Shown in pieces: positions 41,172 through 50,058 of a stretch of DNA of 64,000 nt. Under the pieces are notes generated by a model. It had not been told where the DNA came from, searched no databases, and saw nothing but the letters and a program-made list of their open reading frames with translations. The translations under genes were made by a program, and so were the position numbers. Source of the stretch: Sphaerisporangium sp. TRM90804 (GTDB lineage Bacteria > Actinomycetota > Actinomycetes > Streptosporangiales > Streptosporangiaceae); contig NZ_JARWAC010000011.1 of the NCBI RefSeq assembly GCF_029846175.1, forward strand, positions 310,001 to 374,000. Reading direction: 5' to 3'. How positions within the stretch are numbered: the first letter of the stretch is position 1; each line of letters opens with the position of its first letter.

Positions 41172-41193
41172 TATTCACCTGGCGGTCACCCCG
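41172..41193 (+). promoter_or_regulatory. PHO-box-like direct repeat
   Basis: TATTCACCTGG and CGGTCACCCCG are two consecutive 11-bp units. ATTCACC and GGTCACC repeat with an exact 11-bp period, matching the GTTCACC direct-repeat units bound by PhoP in Streptomyces. They lie about 89 bp before the start of a secreted phosphoesterase, a natural target for phosphate-starvation control. Confidence 0.6.
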
Positions 41194-41281
41194 GAACCGT
41201 CGGCGCGTCAGCCCGAAGTACGTGGAGCTGCCTAACGTCCGAGGGGCCCCCAGAACACAACCGAATAGGGGAAGGCCCCGA

Positions 41282-42670
41282 ATGTTCAGACGCACCACCG
41301 GGATCACCGCGGTTCTCGCGGCCGCGGGTCTGGTCGCCGGCACCGTCGTCGCGGTCGTGGGTGACGCCACGGTCGCGTCGGCGGCGACCACCGTCGCCGC
41401 GACGGCGGACACCTACGTCGACGACTCCGCGACCGGCACCAACCACGGCACGTCCGGGCAGCTCGGCGTGGACGGCTCGCCCGTCAAGCGGATGTTCCTG
41501 AGGTTCGACGTCTCGGGGGTGTCCGGGACGGTCACCGCCGCGAAGCTGCGAGTCCACACCGACGACGTCTCGGGCGCCGAGAGCGGCAGCGGCGGGACGT
41601 TCAGGGCCATGAGCACCACCACGTGGTCGGAGACCGGCGTCACCTGGAACAACCAGCCCGCCATCGACGGCGCCACCCTCGGCTCGATCGGCTCGGTGAC
41701 GCGCAACGCCTGGTACGAGGTCGACGTGACCGCCCACGTCAAGGGCAACGGCGCCTACAGCTTCGGCGTCACCTCCTCCAGCACCGACGGCGCCGACTTC
41801 GACGCGCGGGAGACCGGCTCCACCGCGCCGCAGCTCGTGATCACCACGGGCTCCACGACGCCGCCGCCCTCGGGAGACCCGGTGCTGGTCGGCGCGGGCG
41901 ACATCGCCAACTCCGGCTCGGGTGACACCGCGACCGCCAACCTGCTGGACGGCATCCCCGGCACGGTGTTCACCACCGGCGACGACGCCTACAACAACGG
42001 CTCGGCGTCGGACTTCGCCAACTACTACGCGCCCACCTGGGGCCGGCACAGGTCGCGCACGCGCCCGGTGCCGGGCAACCACGAGTACAACACCTCCGGC
42101 GCCTCGGGCTACTACGGCTACTTCGGCGCGGCGGCCGGCGACCCGAGCAAGGGGTACTACTCCTACGACCTGGGCAACTGGCACGTCGTGGCGCTGAACT
42201 CCAACTGCTCGGCGATCGGCGGCTGCGGCGCCGGCTCGGCGCAGGAACGCTGGCTGCGCTCCGACCTCGCCGCCGCCGGCAAGCCATGCACGATCGCCTA
42301 CTGGCACCACCCGCGCTTCACCTCCGGCGCCAACCACGCGCCCTACACGGCGGTGGGGCCGCTGGTGCAGGCGCTGTACGACTACAACGCCGAGGTCATC
42401 GTCACCGGCCACAACCACCACTACGAGCGGTTCGCGCCGATCAACCCCGCCGGGCAGCTCGACAACGCGCGCGGCATCCGGCACTTCGTCGTCGGGACGG
42501 GCGGCGCCGGTTTCTACGGGTTCGGCACGATCCTGGCCAACAGCCAGGTGCGCAACAACAACACCTTCGGCGTGATCAAGTTCACCCTGCATTCGAGCGG
42601 CTACACCTGGCAGTTCGTGCCCCAGGCCGGCAAGTCCTTCACCGACGGCGGCACCACCGCCTGCCACTGA
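41282..42670 (+). CDS. Secreted metallophosphoesterase with N-terminal DNRLRE-type domain
   Basis: The protein is 462 aa. After a signal peptide ending VASA comes a beta-sandwich domain (about 35-185) with DTYVDDSATGTNHGTSGQLG, KRMFLRFDVSG and TWNNQPAIDGATLGS, typical of secreted DNRLRE modules. A short Pro/Thr linker follows. The calcineurin-like phosphoesterase (about 200-460) has metal-ligand motifs GAGDIA, TGDDAYNNG, PGNHEY, YWHHPRF and VTGHNHHYERF. It probably hydrolyses extracellular phosphate esters. The upstream PHO-box-like repeat supports this. Confidence 0.9.
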   Translation: MFRRTTGITAVLAAAGLVAGTVVAVVGDATVASAATTVAATADTYVDDSATGTNHGTSGQLGVDGSPVKRMFLRFDVSGVSGTVTAAKLRVHTDDVSGAESGSGGTFRAMSTTTWSETGVTWNNQPAIDGATLGSIGSVTRNAWYEVDVTAHVKGNGAYSFGVTSSSTDGADFDARETGSTAPQLVITTGSTTPPPSGDPVLVGAGDIANSGSGDTATANLLDGIPGTVFTTGDDAYNNGSASDFANYYAPTWGRHRSRTRPVPGNHEYNTSGASGYYGYFGAAAGDPSKGYYSYDLGNWHVVALNSNCSAIGGCGAGSAQERWLRSDLAAAGKPCTIAYWHHPRFTSGANHAPYTAVGPLVQALYDYNAEVIVTGHNHHYERFAPINPAGQLDNARGIRHFVVGTGGAGFYGFGTILANSQVRNNNTFGVIKFTLHSSGYTWQFVPQAGKSFTDGGTTACH

Positions 42671-42690
42671 CGGCAGACGTCGGCCCGCTC

Positions 42691-42722
42691 CGCGTCCGGC
42701 GTGCCCGCGCACGCCGGGCGCG
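42691..42722. terminator. Hairpin terminator after the phosphoesterase gene
   Basis: GCGTCCGGCGTG (42692-42703) pairs with CACGCCGGGCGC (42710-42721) with one G-T wobble and a 6-nt loop, 21 bp after the stop codon. Confidence 0.65.
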
Positions 42723-42752
42723 GCACCCCCACCTCGGGAAGGTGTGCGCCCT

Positions 42753-44039
42753 GTGTACCTGTCCACGATCGGCCGCCCCGGGGGCGGCGCCGCCCCCGTC
42801 GCCGCCGGCCCGGCCGCGCGGCGCCGGTGGACGGTGGTCGGCGGCAACGTGTTCGCGCTCGGCACCGTCAGCCTCGTCACCGACGTCTCCTCGGAGATGG
42901 TCACCGCGATCCTGCCCCTCTACCTCGTCGTCGGGCTGCAGCTCAGCCCGGCCGCGTACGGCGTCATCGACGGCGCCTACACCGGCGCCACGGCGCTGCT
43001 CCGGCTGGCGGGCGGTTACCTCGCCGACCGCGTGCGGCGGCGCAAGGCCGTGGCCGGCGTCGGTTACGGCCTGTCGGCGGTCGCCAAGCTGGGGCTGCTC
43101 GCCGCCGGCGGCTCCATCGCCGGGATCGGGCTGGCGATCACCGCGGACCGCGCGGGCAAGGGGCTGCGCACCGCGCCCCGGGACGCCCTGATCACGCTCT
43201 CGACCCCGCCCGCGCACCTCGGCCGGGCCTTCGGGGTGCACCGAATGATGGACGGCGTCGGCGCCTTCGCCGGGCCGCTGGTCGCGCTCGCCGTGCTGGC
43301 GGTGGCCGGACAGCGCTACGACGCGGTCTTCGTCACGAGCTTCTGCGTCGCGGCGTTCGGCGTCGTGATCCTCGTGCTGTTCGTCCGCGACCACCGGGGG
43401 CCGGCCGCGCCGCCGTCCGCCGCCGTGGTGTCGCCGCGACGGGCGGCCGGGCTGCTGCGCGTCCCCGGCCTGCGGCGGCTGCTGGTGGCGGCGTGCGCGC
43501 TCGGCCTGGCGACCATCGGGGACGGCTTCGTGTACCTGCTGCTCCAGCGCCGCGAGGAGCTGTCCCTCGGGTGGTTCCCGGTGCTGGCCGTCGGGACCAG
43601 CCTGGCGTACCTGCTGCTCGCCGCGCCGCTGGGGGCGCTGGCCGACCGGGTCGGGCGGCTGTGGGTGACGCTGGGCGGCTACGGCGCGCTCATCCTGGTG
43701 TACCTCGCGCTGCTCGGGCCGGTGGGCGGGTGGCCGCTCGTCGTCGCCGTGCTCGCCCTGTACGGCGTGTTCTACGCGGCCACCGACGGCGTGCTCATGG
43801 CGCTGGCCGGGCCGCTCATCCCCGAGGGGCTGCGGACGACCGGCCTCGCGCTGGTGCAGACCGGGCAGGCCCTGGCCTACCTCGGCTCCTCGGTGCTGTT
43901 CGGCCTCGCCTGGCAGTTCTGGGGGCCCGCCGTCGCGGTCGGGCTGGCCGTGGCCCTCGCGCTCGTCGCGGTGGCGGCGACGTTCGCGCTGCTCTTCGGG
44001 ACGACCGGCGGGCGCGGCCCTCTGGAGGCCGCCGCATGA
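42753..44039 (+). CDS. MFS transporter
   Basis: The protein is 428 aa from the GTG at 42753, which has GGGAAGG ten bases upstream; GTG 42744 is too close to that site. Twelve membrane segments are apparent. The loop 2-3 signature is GGYLADRVRRRKAVAGVGYG, and the loop 8-9 equivalent is GALADRVGRLWVTLGGYG. SLVTDVSSEMVTAILPLYLV is typical of a subfamily seen in many bacteria, in which ADRAGKGLRTAPRDALI is also conserved. Its substrate is unknown. Its stop overlaps the next start by four bases (ATGA). Confidence 0.88.
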   Translation: MYLSTIGRPGGGAAPVAAGPAARRRWTVVGGNVFALGTVSLVTDVSSEMVTAILPLYLVVGLQLSPAAYGVIDGAYTGATALLRLAGGYLADRVRRRKAVAGVGYGLSAVAKLGLLAAGGSIAGIGLAITADRAGKGLRTAPRDALITLSTPPAHLGRAFGVHRMMDGVGAFAGPLVALAVLAVAGQRYDAVFVTSFCVAAFGVVILVLFVRDHRGPAAPPSAAVVSPRRAAGLLRVPGLRRLLVAACALGLATIGDGFVYLLLQRREELSLGWFPVLAVGTSLAYLLLAAPLGALADRVGRLWVTLGGYGALILVYLALLGPVGGWPLVVAVLALYGVFYAATDGVLMALAGPLIPEGLRTTGLALVQTGQALAYLGSSVLFGLAWQFWGPAVAVGLAVALALVAVAATFALLFGTTGGRGPLEAAA

Positions 44040-45250
44040 GCGCCCCGGAACCCACGCCCCCGCCGGACGGGCCCGCTCAGCAGGCCACGCCCGTGGAGGC
44101 GGTCACGCCGGTCGAACCGGTCACGCGGGAGAATCCGAGCCCTACGACCGGCTCGGCCGAACCCGGCGCCCCGGCGCAATCCGGTGGCCCGGCCGGAGGC
44201 GGTGGCCCGGCCGAACCCGGCGTCCCCGCCGAAGGCGGTGGCCCGGGTGGGCTGGGTGGGCTGGGGCGGCTGGTGCTCGCCGCGGGGGCGGCCGTCGTGC
44301 TGGCCGGAGCCGTGGTCGTGTACCTCCTCATCACCCGGGCCGGCGGTCCCCCGCCCCCACCCGGGCCGGGCCCGGACGGGGGCGCCCGGCCCGGCGCCGG
44401 CGGGGCGAGCCTGCGCGTCCTGAGCAACGGCGTGCTGTCGGCCGTCCCGCTCCAGAGGCCGGACGGCCCGAGGACCCTCACCGCGCAGCGGTGCGACCGC
44501 GCCTACGCCGCCGCGGGCACCATCGGCTGCCTGCGCCCGGTCGACCCGCTCGGCGGCACGCGGCTCGCCGTGCTCGACCGCGACCTGCGCGAGCGCCGGT
44601 CGATCCCGCTGACCGGTTTCCCCAACCGGCTGCGCGTGTCGGCGAGCGGCCGGATGGTCGCCTGGACGCTGTTCGTCGACGGGCACTCCTACGCCGCCAG
44701 CGGGTACTCCACCCGCGCCGGCATCCTGGACACCCGCACCGGCGCGCTGGCCGGCTCCCTGGAGGAGTTCGCCCTCACCGTCGACGGCCGGCCGTACCGG
44801 GCCGCCGACGTCAACGTGTGGGGGGTGACCTTCGCGGGCGACGACAACCGCTTCTACGCGACCATGTCGACCGGCGGCCACCGCTACCTGGTCGAGGGCG
44901 ACTTCACGGCCAGGACGCTGCGCACCGTGGCCGATCGGGTGGAGTGTCCCTCGCTCTCCCCGGACGGCACCCGCATCGCGTTCAAGGCCGCCGTCGGCGG
45001 AGACCCCGCCCGAGGCTGGCGCCTCTCGGTGATGGACGTGGCGACCGGCGAGGTGCTCGCGCTGGCCGAGACACGCAGCGTCGACGACCAGGCCGCCTGG
45101 CTCGACGACCGGACCCTCGCCTACGGGCTGCAGCGCAGCGACGGCGTCAACGACGTGTGGGCCGTCCCGGCCGACGGCACCGGCCGGCCGCGGCTGCTGG
45201 TGCCCGGGGCCAACTCCCCCTCGGTGGAGGCGCCGCCCGGCGGGCCGTGA
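44036..45250 (+). CDS. Single-pass membrane protein with TolB/WD40-like beta-propeller
   Basis: The protein is 404 aa. A Pro/Gly/Ala-rich cytoplasmic segment (1-75) with degenerate AEPG/GGPA repeats precedes one transmembrane helix (about 80-102). After a Gly/Pro linker comes an extracytoplasmic beta-propeller (about 130-404) with LRVSASGRMVAWTLFVDG, CPSLSPDGTRIAFKAAVGGD and AWLDDRTLAYGLQRSDGVND. There are no catalytic motifs. It is translationally coupled to the MFS gene, so it may be an accessory or sensor of that transporter (inferred). Confidence 0.83.
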   Translation: MSAPEPTPPPDGPAQQATPVEAVTPVEPVTRENPSPTTGSAEPGAPAQSGGPAGGGGPAEPGVPAEGGGPGGLGGLGRLVLAAGAAVVLAGAVVVYLLITRAGGPPPPPGPGPDGGARPGAGGASLRVLSNGVLSAVPLQRPDGPRTLTAQRCDRAYAAAGTIGCLRPVDPLGGTRLAVLDRDLRERRSIPLTGFPNRLRVSASGRMVAWTLFVDGHSYAASGYSTRAGILDTRTGALAGSLEEFALTVDGRPYRAADVNVWGVTFAGDDNRFYATMSTGGHRYLVEGDFTARTLRTVADRVECPSLSPDGTRIAFKAAVGGDPARGWRLSVMDVATGEVLALAETRSVDDQAAWLDDRTLAYGLQRSDGVNDVWAVPADGTGRPRLLVPGANSPSVEAPPGGP

Positions 45251-45371
45251 CGCCGCCGGCCGGGGCGGTGCGCCGAAGGCGGGGGCCGGTGCCCCGGGTT
45301 CAGGCCGGGAGGTATGGCGCCCGCCACCGCCTGGGACGGTGCGGTGCCCGGCACCACATGCGGCGGTGCGG

Positions 45372-45403
45372 CGCCCGCCACCGCGTGGGGGCGGTGGCGG
45401 GCG
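45372..45403. terminator. Bidirectional 13-bp hairpin
   Basis: CGCCCGCCACCGC (45372-45384) and GCGGTGGCGGGCG (45391-45403) are exact complements with a 6-nt loop, placed between two convergent genes. The left-arm sequence also occurs as a direct repeat about 56 bp upstream (CGCCCGCCACCGC at 45316-45330). Confidence 0.75.
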
Positions 45404-45413
45404 GTGGGGCGGG

Positions 45414-46535
45414 TCAGCCGGTGCCGAGGGTGCGCAGGGCCGGCAGGGCGCGGTCGTCGTAGCCGAACAGGGCCTGGTTCTCCCAGCCGTTGCCGGAGGA
45501 GGGGTCGGCGGGGTCCCAGCCGTTGCCGCGGACGCCGGTCCAGGTGGACTCCCAGTAGAAGACGCCCAGGCCGCGGCCGTTGGGGACGGCGCGCACGATG
45601 TCCAGGATGCGGCGGGTCATCGCGGCCTGGCCGCTGGTGGTGGCGGGGTAGCCCGGGTAGGGCTCCGCCGAGCCGATGATGTTGGCCCAGCCGTCGTCGT
45701 CGGCGGTGGTGAACGGGTACGCGGTCTCGGCCACGATCACCGGCTTGCCGTACCTGTTGGCCACGTCGTTCAGGTTGTACTGGAACGCCTCCAGCGTGCC
45801 GTGCCAGAACGGGTAGTACGACAGCGCGATGACGTCGTAGCGCACGCCGTGGGTGGCGGCGGTGTCGAACCACCAGCGGTACAGGCCGTTGTCGGCGCCG
45901 TCGGCCAGGTGCAGCACGACCTTGGTCGAGCTCGACACCGCCTTGACCGCGTCGTAGCCGGCGTTGAGCAGCCCGGCCATGCCCGGCCAGTTGTCGTAGC
46001 GGCCGTCCGGCCACAGCAGCCCGCCGTTGAGCTCGTTGCCGACCTGCACCATGTCGGCCGTGGTGCCCTGCGCCTTCAGCGCGCCCAGCACGTCGGCAGT
46101 GTGGTTGTAGACGGCCTGCTTGAGCTGGTTGAACGACAGGGACGCCCAGGCGGCCGGCTTGTTCTGCTTGGAGGGGTCGGCCCAGGAGTCGGAGTAGTGG
46201 AAGTCGACGAGCAGGCCCATGCCGAGCGCCTTGGCCCGCCGGGCGACGCTCAGCACCTGCGTCTTGGTGTTGTAGCCGTCGGCCGGGTTCACCCAGACCT
46301 TGAGCCGGATGTGGTTGACGCCGCCGTCGCGCAGGATCGTCAGGGCGTCGCCGCGCCGGCCGTCGGCGTACCGGTAGACGCCGCCGAGCGCCTCCGACTT
46401 GGCCAGGCTGGACACGTCGGTGCCGCGGACGACCGGCGCGCGGGGCGCCGAGCTCCCGTGCGCCGTGCCACCGGGGGCGGTCAGCGCGACGGCGGCGAGT
46501 AACGCCGCCAGCAGCGCAGGCAGGGGCCTTCGCAT
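45414..46535 (-). CDS. Secreted arabinogalactan endo-beta-1,4-galactanase (GH53)
   Basis: The protein is 373 aa from the ATG at 46535, behind GGAGGC. A signal peptide ends near AHGSS. The GH53 TIM barrel has GTDVSSLAKSEALGG, IRLKVWVNPADGYN, VDFHYSDSWADPSKQNKPAA, VQVGNELNGGLLWP (acid/base Glu about 168) and VIVAETAYPF (nucleophile Glu about 270). It cuts beta-1,4-galactan outside the cell. It lies 28 bp downstream of the GH42 beta-galactosidase, beside a sugar importer, and is predicted to be under the LacI regulator. Confidence 0.95.
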   Translation of the reverse strand: MRRPLPALLAALLAAVALTAPGGTAHGSSAPRAPVVRGTDVSSLAKSEALGGVYRYADGRRGDALTILRDGGVNHIRLKVWVNPADGYNTKTQVLSVARRAKALGMGLLVDFHYSDSWADPSKQNKPAAWASLSFNQLKQAVYNHTADVLGALKAQGTTADMVQVGNELNGGLLWPDGRYDNWPGMAGLLNAGYDAVKAVSSSTKVVLHLADGADNGLYRWWFDTAATHGVRYDVIALSYYPFWHGTLEAFQYNLNDVANRYGKPVIVAETAYPFTTADDDGWANIIGSAEPYPGYPATTSGQAAMTRRILDIVRAVPNGRGLGVFYWESTWTGVRGNGWDPADPSSGNGWENQALFGYDDRALPALRTLGTG

Positions 46536-46563
46536 GGTCTGTGCCTCCAATCGGGTGTAACCG

Positions 46564-48555
46564 TCAGTGCCGTACGACCGTGACGCCGCCCGCGGGGACG
46601 GTGACGGTGCCGCCGTGCCCGGTGCCGCCGAGCACGGCGGTGCCGGTGACGCCGGGGACCGTGACGGGGGAGTCGCCGTGATTGATCACGAACGTGTGGG
46701 CTCCCCGGCGCACGAGCTCCACCGTCTCGGGCAGGTCGCGCCGCCTGGCCACGCCCGCGCCGTCGAGCACGGCGCCGAGCAGCTCGCGCAGCCCGCTCGC
46801 GGGGGCGGTGCCGTCCAGGGCGGTGGCCACGTACCAGGCGCTGCCCGCGCCGAGCGGGTGCCGGGTCACCGCGGGGTGGCCGGCGTCGGGGCCGGTCGCG
46901 AACGCGCGCACCGCTTCGGCGCCCGCCGGGCGCACCCGCTCGGACCAGACGCGTCCCTGCTCGCCGCCGTCGAGCCGCACGGTGCCGTGCTCGGGCAGGG
47001 GGTGGAACTCCTCGACCCGCACGCCGAGCACGTCGCGCAGCACGCCGGGGTACGGCCCGGGGTGGGTGACGTCGTGCTCGTCGACGATGCCGGAGAAGTA
47101 GGAGACGACCAGGTGGCCGCCGGCCTCGACGTACCGGTGGAGGTTCTTGGCGGCGGCCTCGGTCAGCAGGTAGGAGCTGGGGGCCACCACCAGCCGGTAT
47201 CCGGAGACGTCGCCCGCGGGGTGGGCGAAGTCGACCGTGACGTGCTCGCGCCACAGCGCCTCGTAGTACGCCTCCATCCGCTCCCGGTACGACAGGTCGA
47301 CGGACGGGCGCCATTCGAGTTCGAGCGCCCAGTACGACTCCCAGTCCCACAGCAGCGCGACCTCGGCGCTCACCGCCGACCCGCGCACCCCGGCGAGCCG
47401 GCGCAGGTCGTCGCCGAGCCCGACGACGTCGCGCCACAGGTCGGAGTCGGTGCCCGCGTGCGGCACCATCGCGGAGTGGAACTTCTCCGCGCCCTGGCGT
47501 GAGGCGCGCCACTGGAAGAACATCACCGAGTCCGAGCCCCTGGCCACGTGCGTGAGGCTGTTGCGGCGCATCTCGCCGGGGCGTTTGGCCAGGTTGCGGG
47601 GCTGCCAGTTGACCGCGCCCGTCGAGTGCTCCATCAGCATCCACGGCCGCCCGCCCGCGACCGAGCGGGTGAGGTCGGCGGCCATGGCCAGCTCGATGTG
47701 CCCGTCGGGGCGCGCGGCGGTCAGGTAGTGGTCGTTGGCGACGACGTCGACCTCGCCGGCCCACCGCCAGTAGTCCATGGGCTTGCAGGCGGGGATCATG
47801 AAGTTGGTGGTGATCGGGCGGTCGCTGTGCGGGCGGATGGCCTCGCGCTCGCGCCGGAAGTTCGCCAGGTGCGCGTCCACGCTGAAGCGCGCGTAGTCGA
47901 GCTGGAGCCCGGTGAGCTGGCCGACGGCGCCGGCGCGCGGCGGCTCGACCTCCTCGAACGAGCCGTAGGTCAGCCCCCAGAACGTGGTGCCCCAGGCGGC
48001 GTTCAGCCGCTGGACCTCGCCGTCGTAGCGCGCGCGCAGCCAGCCGCGGAACGCGGCGGCGGAGGTCTCGCAGTAGCACTGGGCGTTCGTCCAGCCGTAC
48101 TCGTTGTGCACGTGCCACATGGCCACGGCCGGGTGGTCGCCGTAACGCTCGGCCAGTCTGCGGGCGATGCGCTCGGAGGCGGCGGCGTAGTCGGGCGAGC
48201 TGGGGCAGAAGCCGTGCCGCGACGCGCCGCCGGTGACGTGCCCCTCACGGTCGACCAGCCGGGAGCCGGGATGGTTCCTCCTGAACCAGGCGGGCGGAGA
48301 GCTGGTCGGGGTGGCGAGGTCGATCCGGACGCCGCCGGCGTGCAGCAGGTCGATGACGCGGTCGAGCGCCGAGAAGTCGTAGGTGCCTTCGGCGGGTTCG
48401 AGCAGGCTCCAGTTGAAGATGCCGAGGCTGACCAGCGTGACGCCGGCCTCCCGCATCAGGCGCACATCCTCGTGCCAGATCTCTTCCGGCCACTGCTCGG
48501 GGTTGTAGTCGCCCCCGTAGGCGAGGCCTTCAGGCAGCTCGGGATAGCCGGGCAC
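46564..48555 (-). CDS. Beta-galactosidase (GH42)
   Basis: The protein is 663 aa from the GTG at 48555, behind GAGGGGG. The open frame extends to 48594 but would overlap the operator region. It starts GLAYGGDYNPEQWPEEIWHE, the classic GH42 N-terminus. The acid/base Glu is in WHVHNEYGW (about 152) and the nucleophile Glu in WMLMEHSTGAVNW (about 309). The trimerisation domain (about 390-590) and a small C-terminal beta domain follow. There is no signal peptide, so it releases galactose from imported galacto-oligosaccharides in the cytoplasm. It forms an operon with GH53. Confidence 0.95.
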   Translation of the reverse strand: MPGYPELPEGLAYGGDYNPEQWPEEIWHEDVRLMREAGVTLVSLGIFNWSLLEPAEGTYDFSALDRVIDLLHAGGVRIDLATPTSSPPAWFRRNHPGSRLVDREGHVTGGASRHGFCPSSPDYAAASERIARRLAERYGDHPAVAMWHVHNEYGWTNAQCYCETSAAAFRGWLRARYDGEVQRLNAAWGTTFWGLTYGSFEEVEPPRAGAVGQLTGLQLDYARFSVDAHLANFRREREAIRPHSDRPITTNFMIPACKPMDYWRWAGEVDVVANDHYLTAARPDGHIELAMAADLTRSVAGGRPWMLMEHSTGAVNWQPRNLAKRPGEMRRNSLTHVARGSDSVMFFQWRASRQGAEKFHSAMVPHAGTDSDLWRDVVGLGDDLRRLAGVRGSAVSAEVALLWDWESYWALELEWRPSVDLSYRERMEAYYEALWREHVTVDFAHPAGDVSGYRLVVAPSSYLLTEAAAKNLHRYVEAGGHLVVSYFSGIVDEHDVTHPGPYPGVLRDVLGVRVEEFHPLPEHGTVRLDGGEQGRVWSERVRPAGAEAVRAFATGPDAGHPAVTRHPLGAGSAWYVATALDGTAPASGLRELLGAVLDGAGVARRRDLPETVELVRRGAHTFVINHGDSPVTVPGVTGTAVLGGTGHGGTVTVPAGGVTVVRH

Positions 48556-48580
48556 CGCGTTCCCCCTCGGTGGATCTGCT

Positions 48581-48596
48581 CTGTGAACGTGCACAG
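48581..48596. promoter_or_regulatory. LacI-type operator O1
   Basis: CTGTGAACGTGCACAG is a 16-bp near-palindrome with one asymmetric position (compare O2). It is 26 bp upstream of the GH42 start, where a bound repressor would block the leftward transcript. Confidence 0.85.
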
Positions 48597-48664
48597 TAGA
48601 ACACGAAGCGGCGATTCGGGACAGACCTCATGAAAGGTTCAGTTAACAAGGCCGTAACGGGTCA

Positions 48665-48708
48665 TTGACAGGCCAGAGCATGGGCTCCCACTCTGTGAAC
48701 GTTCACAG
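48665..48708 (+). promoter_or_regulatory. Promoter with LacI-type operator O2
   Basis: A consensus -35, TTGACA (48665-48670), is followed about 18 bases later by a weak -10 candidate (CACTCT). The perfect 16-bp palindrome CTGTGAACGTTCACAG (48693-48708) overlaps the -10/start region. Its sequence matches O1, 112 bp away. The LacI protein at 51910 is the expected ligand. Confidence 0.82.
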
Positions 48709-48744
48709 AAAGCCGCACCGGCGAACCCCGCCTCGGAGGAACGT

Positions 48745-50058
48745 ATGCGCATGAACCGTCTCGCGGCCACGATGGCCGCGGTTCTCGCCACGGCCTTGGC
48801 CGCCGGCTGCTCCGGCGGCGGTTCCTCCGCGGAGCCCGCCCCGCAGACGACCACGGCCGCCGCGGGCCCGGTGAAGCTGGTCTACTGGACCTGGGCCCCC
48901 AACATGGACAAGATCGCGGCCGCGTGGAACGCGAAGAACCCCGACATCCAGGTGACGGTCAGCAAGCAGGCCGGCGGGGACGACGCCGCCGCGAAGTTCC
49001 TCACCGCCGCCAAGGCGGGCAATCCGCCCGACCTGGTGCAGGCGGAGTACCAGATGCTGCCGTCCTTCGTCGCGGCCGACGCGGTCGCCGACCTCAGCGC
49101 CGAGATCGCGTCGGCCAAGGCTGAGTTCTCCGAGGGCATCTGGCGCATGGTCACCCTCGGCACCGAGGGCGTCTACGCCCTGCCGCAGGACAGCGGCCCG
49201 ATGATGCTCTACTACCGCCAGGACCTGCTGAAGAAGTACGGCGTCGAGGTGCCGAAGACGTGGGAGCAGTACGCGCAGGCCGCCCGCACCGTGCGCGAGA
49301 AGGACCCGAAGGTGTTCCTCGGCACCTTCTCCAGCAAGGACCCCGGCGCGTTCGCCGGCCTGGCCCAGCAGGCCGGCGCCCAGTGGTGGTCGATCGCGGG
49401 CGAGTCGTGGAAGGTCGCCGTCGACGACCCCGCGACCAGGAAGGTGGCCGACTACTGGGGCGGGCTCGTGAAGGAGGGCGTGATCGACGACCAGCCCTAC
49501 TTCACGCCCGAGTGGAACAAGGCGCTCAACGACGGCACCCTGCTGAGCTGGCCGTCGGCCGTGTGGGGGCCGGGCGTGCTGTCGACCAACGCCCCCAAGG
49601 GCAAGGGGAAGTGGGCGATCGCCCCGCTGCCGCAGTGGAGCGAGGGCGAGAACTTCAGCGGCTTCTGGGGAGGCTCCTCGACCGCCGTCGCGGAGAAGTC
49701 CCCCAACCGCGCGGCCGCCGTCAAGTTCGCCACCTGGCTCAACACCGACCCCGAGGCGGTCGGCATGCTGGTGAGCGAGGCCGCCATCTATCCGGCGGTG
49801 AGCGACGCGGGCAGCCGGCTCGGCAGCGCGCCCGAGTACTTCTCCAACCAGGAGGACTTCTGGCAGCAGGCCACCACGATCGCGGCGACCGCGCGCGGGT
49901 TCACCTTCGGCCCCAACGTGAACGTCGCCTACAGCGCGTGGAAGGACGCCTTCGACAAGGCCGTCCGCGACAAGTCGTCCTTCTCCTCGGCCCTCGCCAC
50001 CGTGCAGGAGTCGACCGTCGCCGACATGCGCAAGTCCGGCTTCCAGCTCGCCCGATGA
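48745..50058 (+). CDS. Sugar ABC transporter substrate-binding lipoprotein
   Basis: The protein is 437 aa from the ATG at 48745, behind GGAGGA. A lipoprotein signal has lipobox LAAGC (Cys22). The SBP_bac_1 fold follows: KLVYWTWAPNMDKIAAAWNA then KNPDIQVTV, NPPDLVQAEYQMLPSFVAAD, YALPQDSGPMMLYYRQDLLK and GFWGGSSTAV. Family members bind oligosaccharides; given GH53 and GH42, galacto-oligosaccharides are inferred. It is the first gene of the rightward operon. Confidence 0.94.
   Translation: MRMNRLAATMAAVLATALAAGCSGGGSSAEPAPQTTTAAAGPVKLVYWTWAPNMDKIAAAWNAKNPDIQVTVSKQAGGDDAAAKFLTAAKAGNPPDLVQAEYQMLPSFVAADAVADLSAEIASAKAEFSEGIWRMVTLGTEGVYALPQDSGPMMLYYRQDLLKKYGVEVPKTWEQYAQAARTVREKDPKVFLGTFSSKDPGAFAGLAQQAGAQWWSIAGESWKVAVDDPATRKVADYWGGLVKEGVIDDQPYFTPEWNKALNDGTLLSWPSAVWGPGVLSTNAPKGKGKWAIAPLPQWSEGENFSGFWGGSSTAVAEKSPNRAAAVKFATWLNTDPEAVGMLVSEAAIYPAVSDAGSRLGSAPEYFSNQEDFWQQATTIAATARGFTFGPNVNVAYSAWKDAFDKAVRDKSSFSSALATVQESTVADMRKSGFQLAR

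Noticed and set aside
41186-42904. Long minus-strand open frame opposite the metallophosphoesterase
   Set aside because: Valine/arginine/glycine-rich antisense frame. The plus strand encodes a complete signal peptide, domain and metal-binding motifs.
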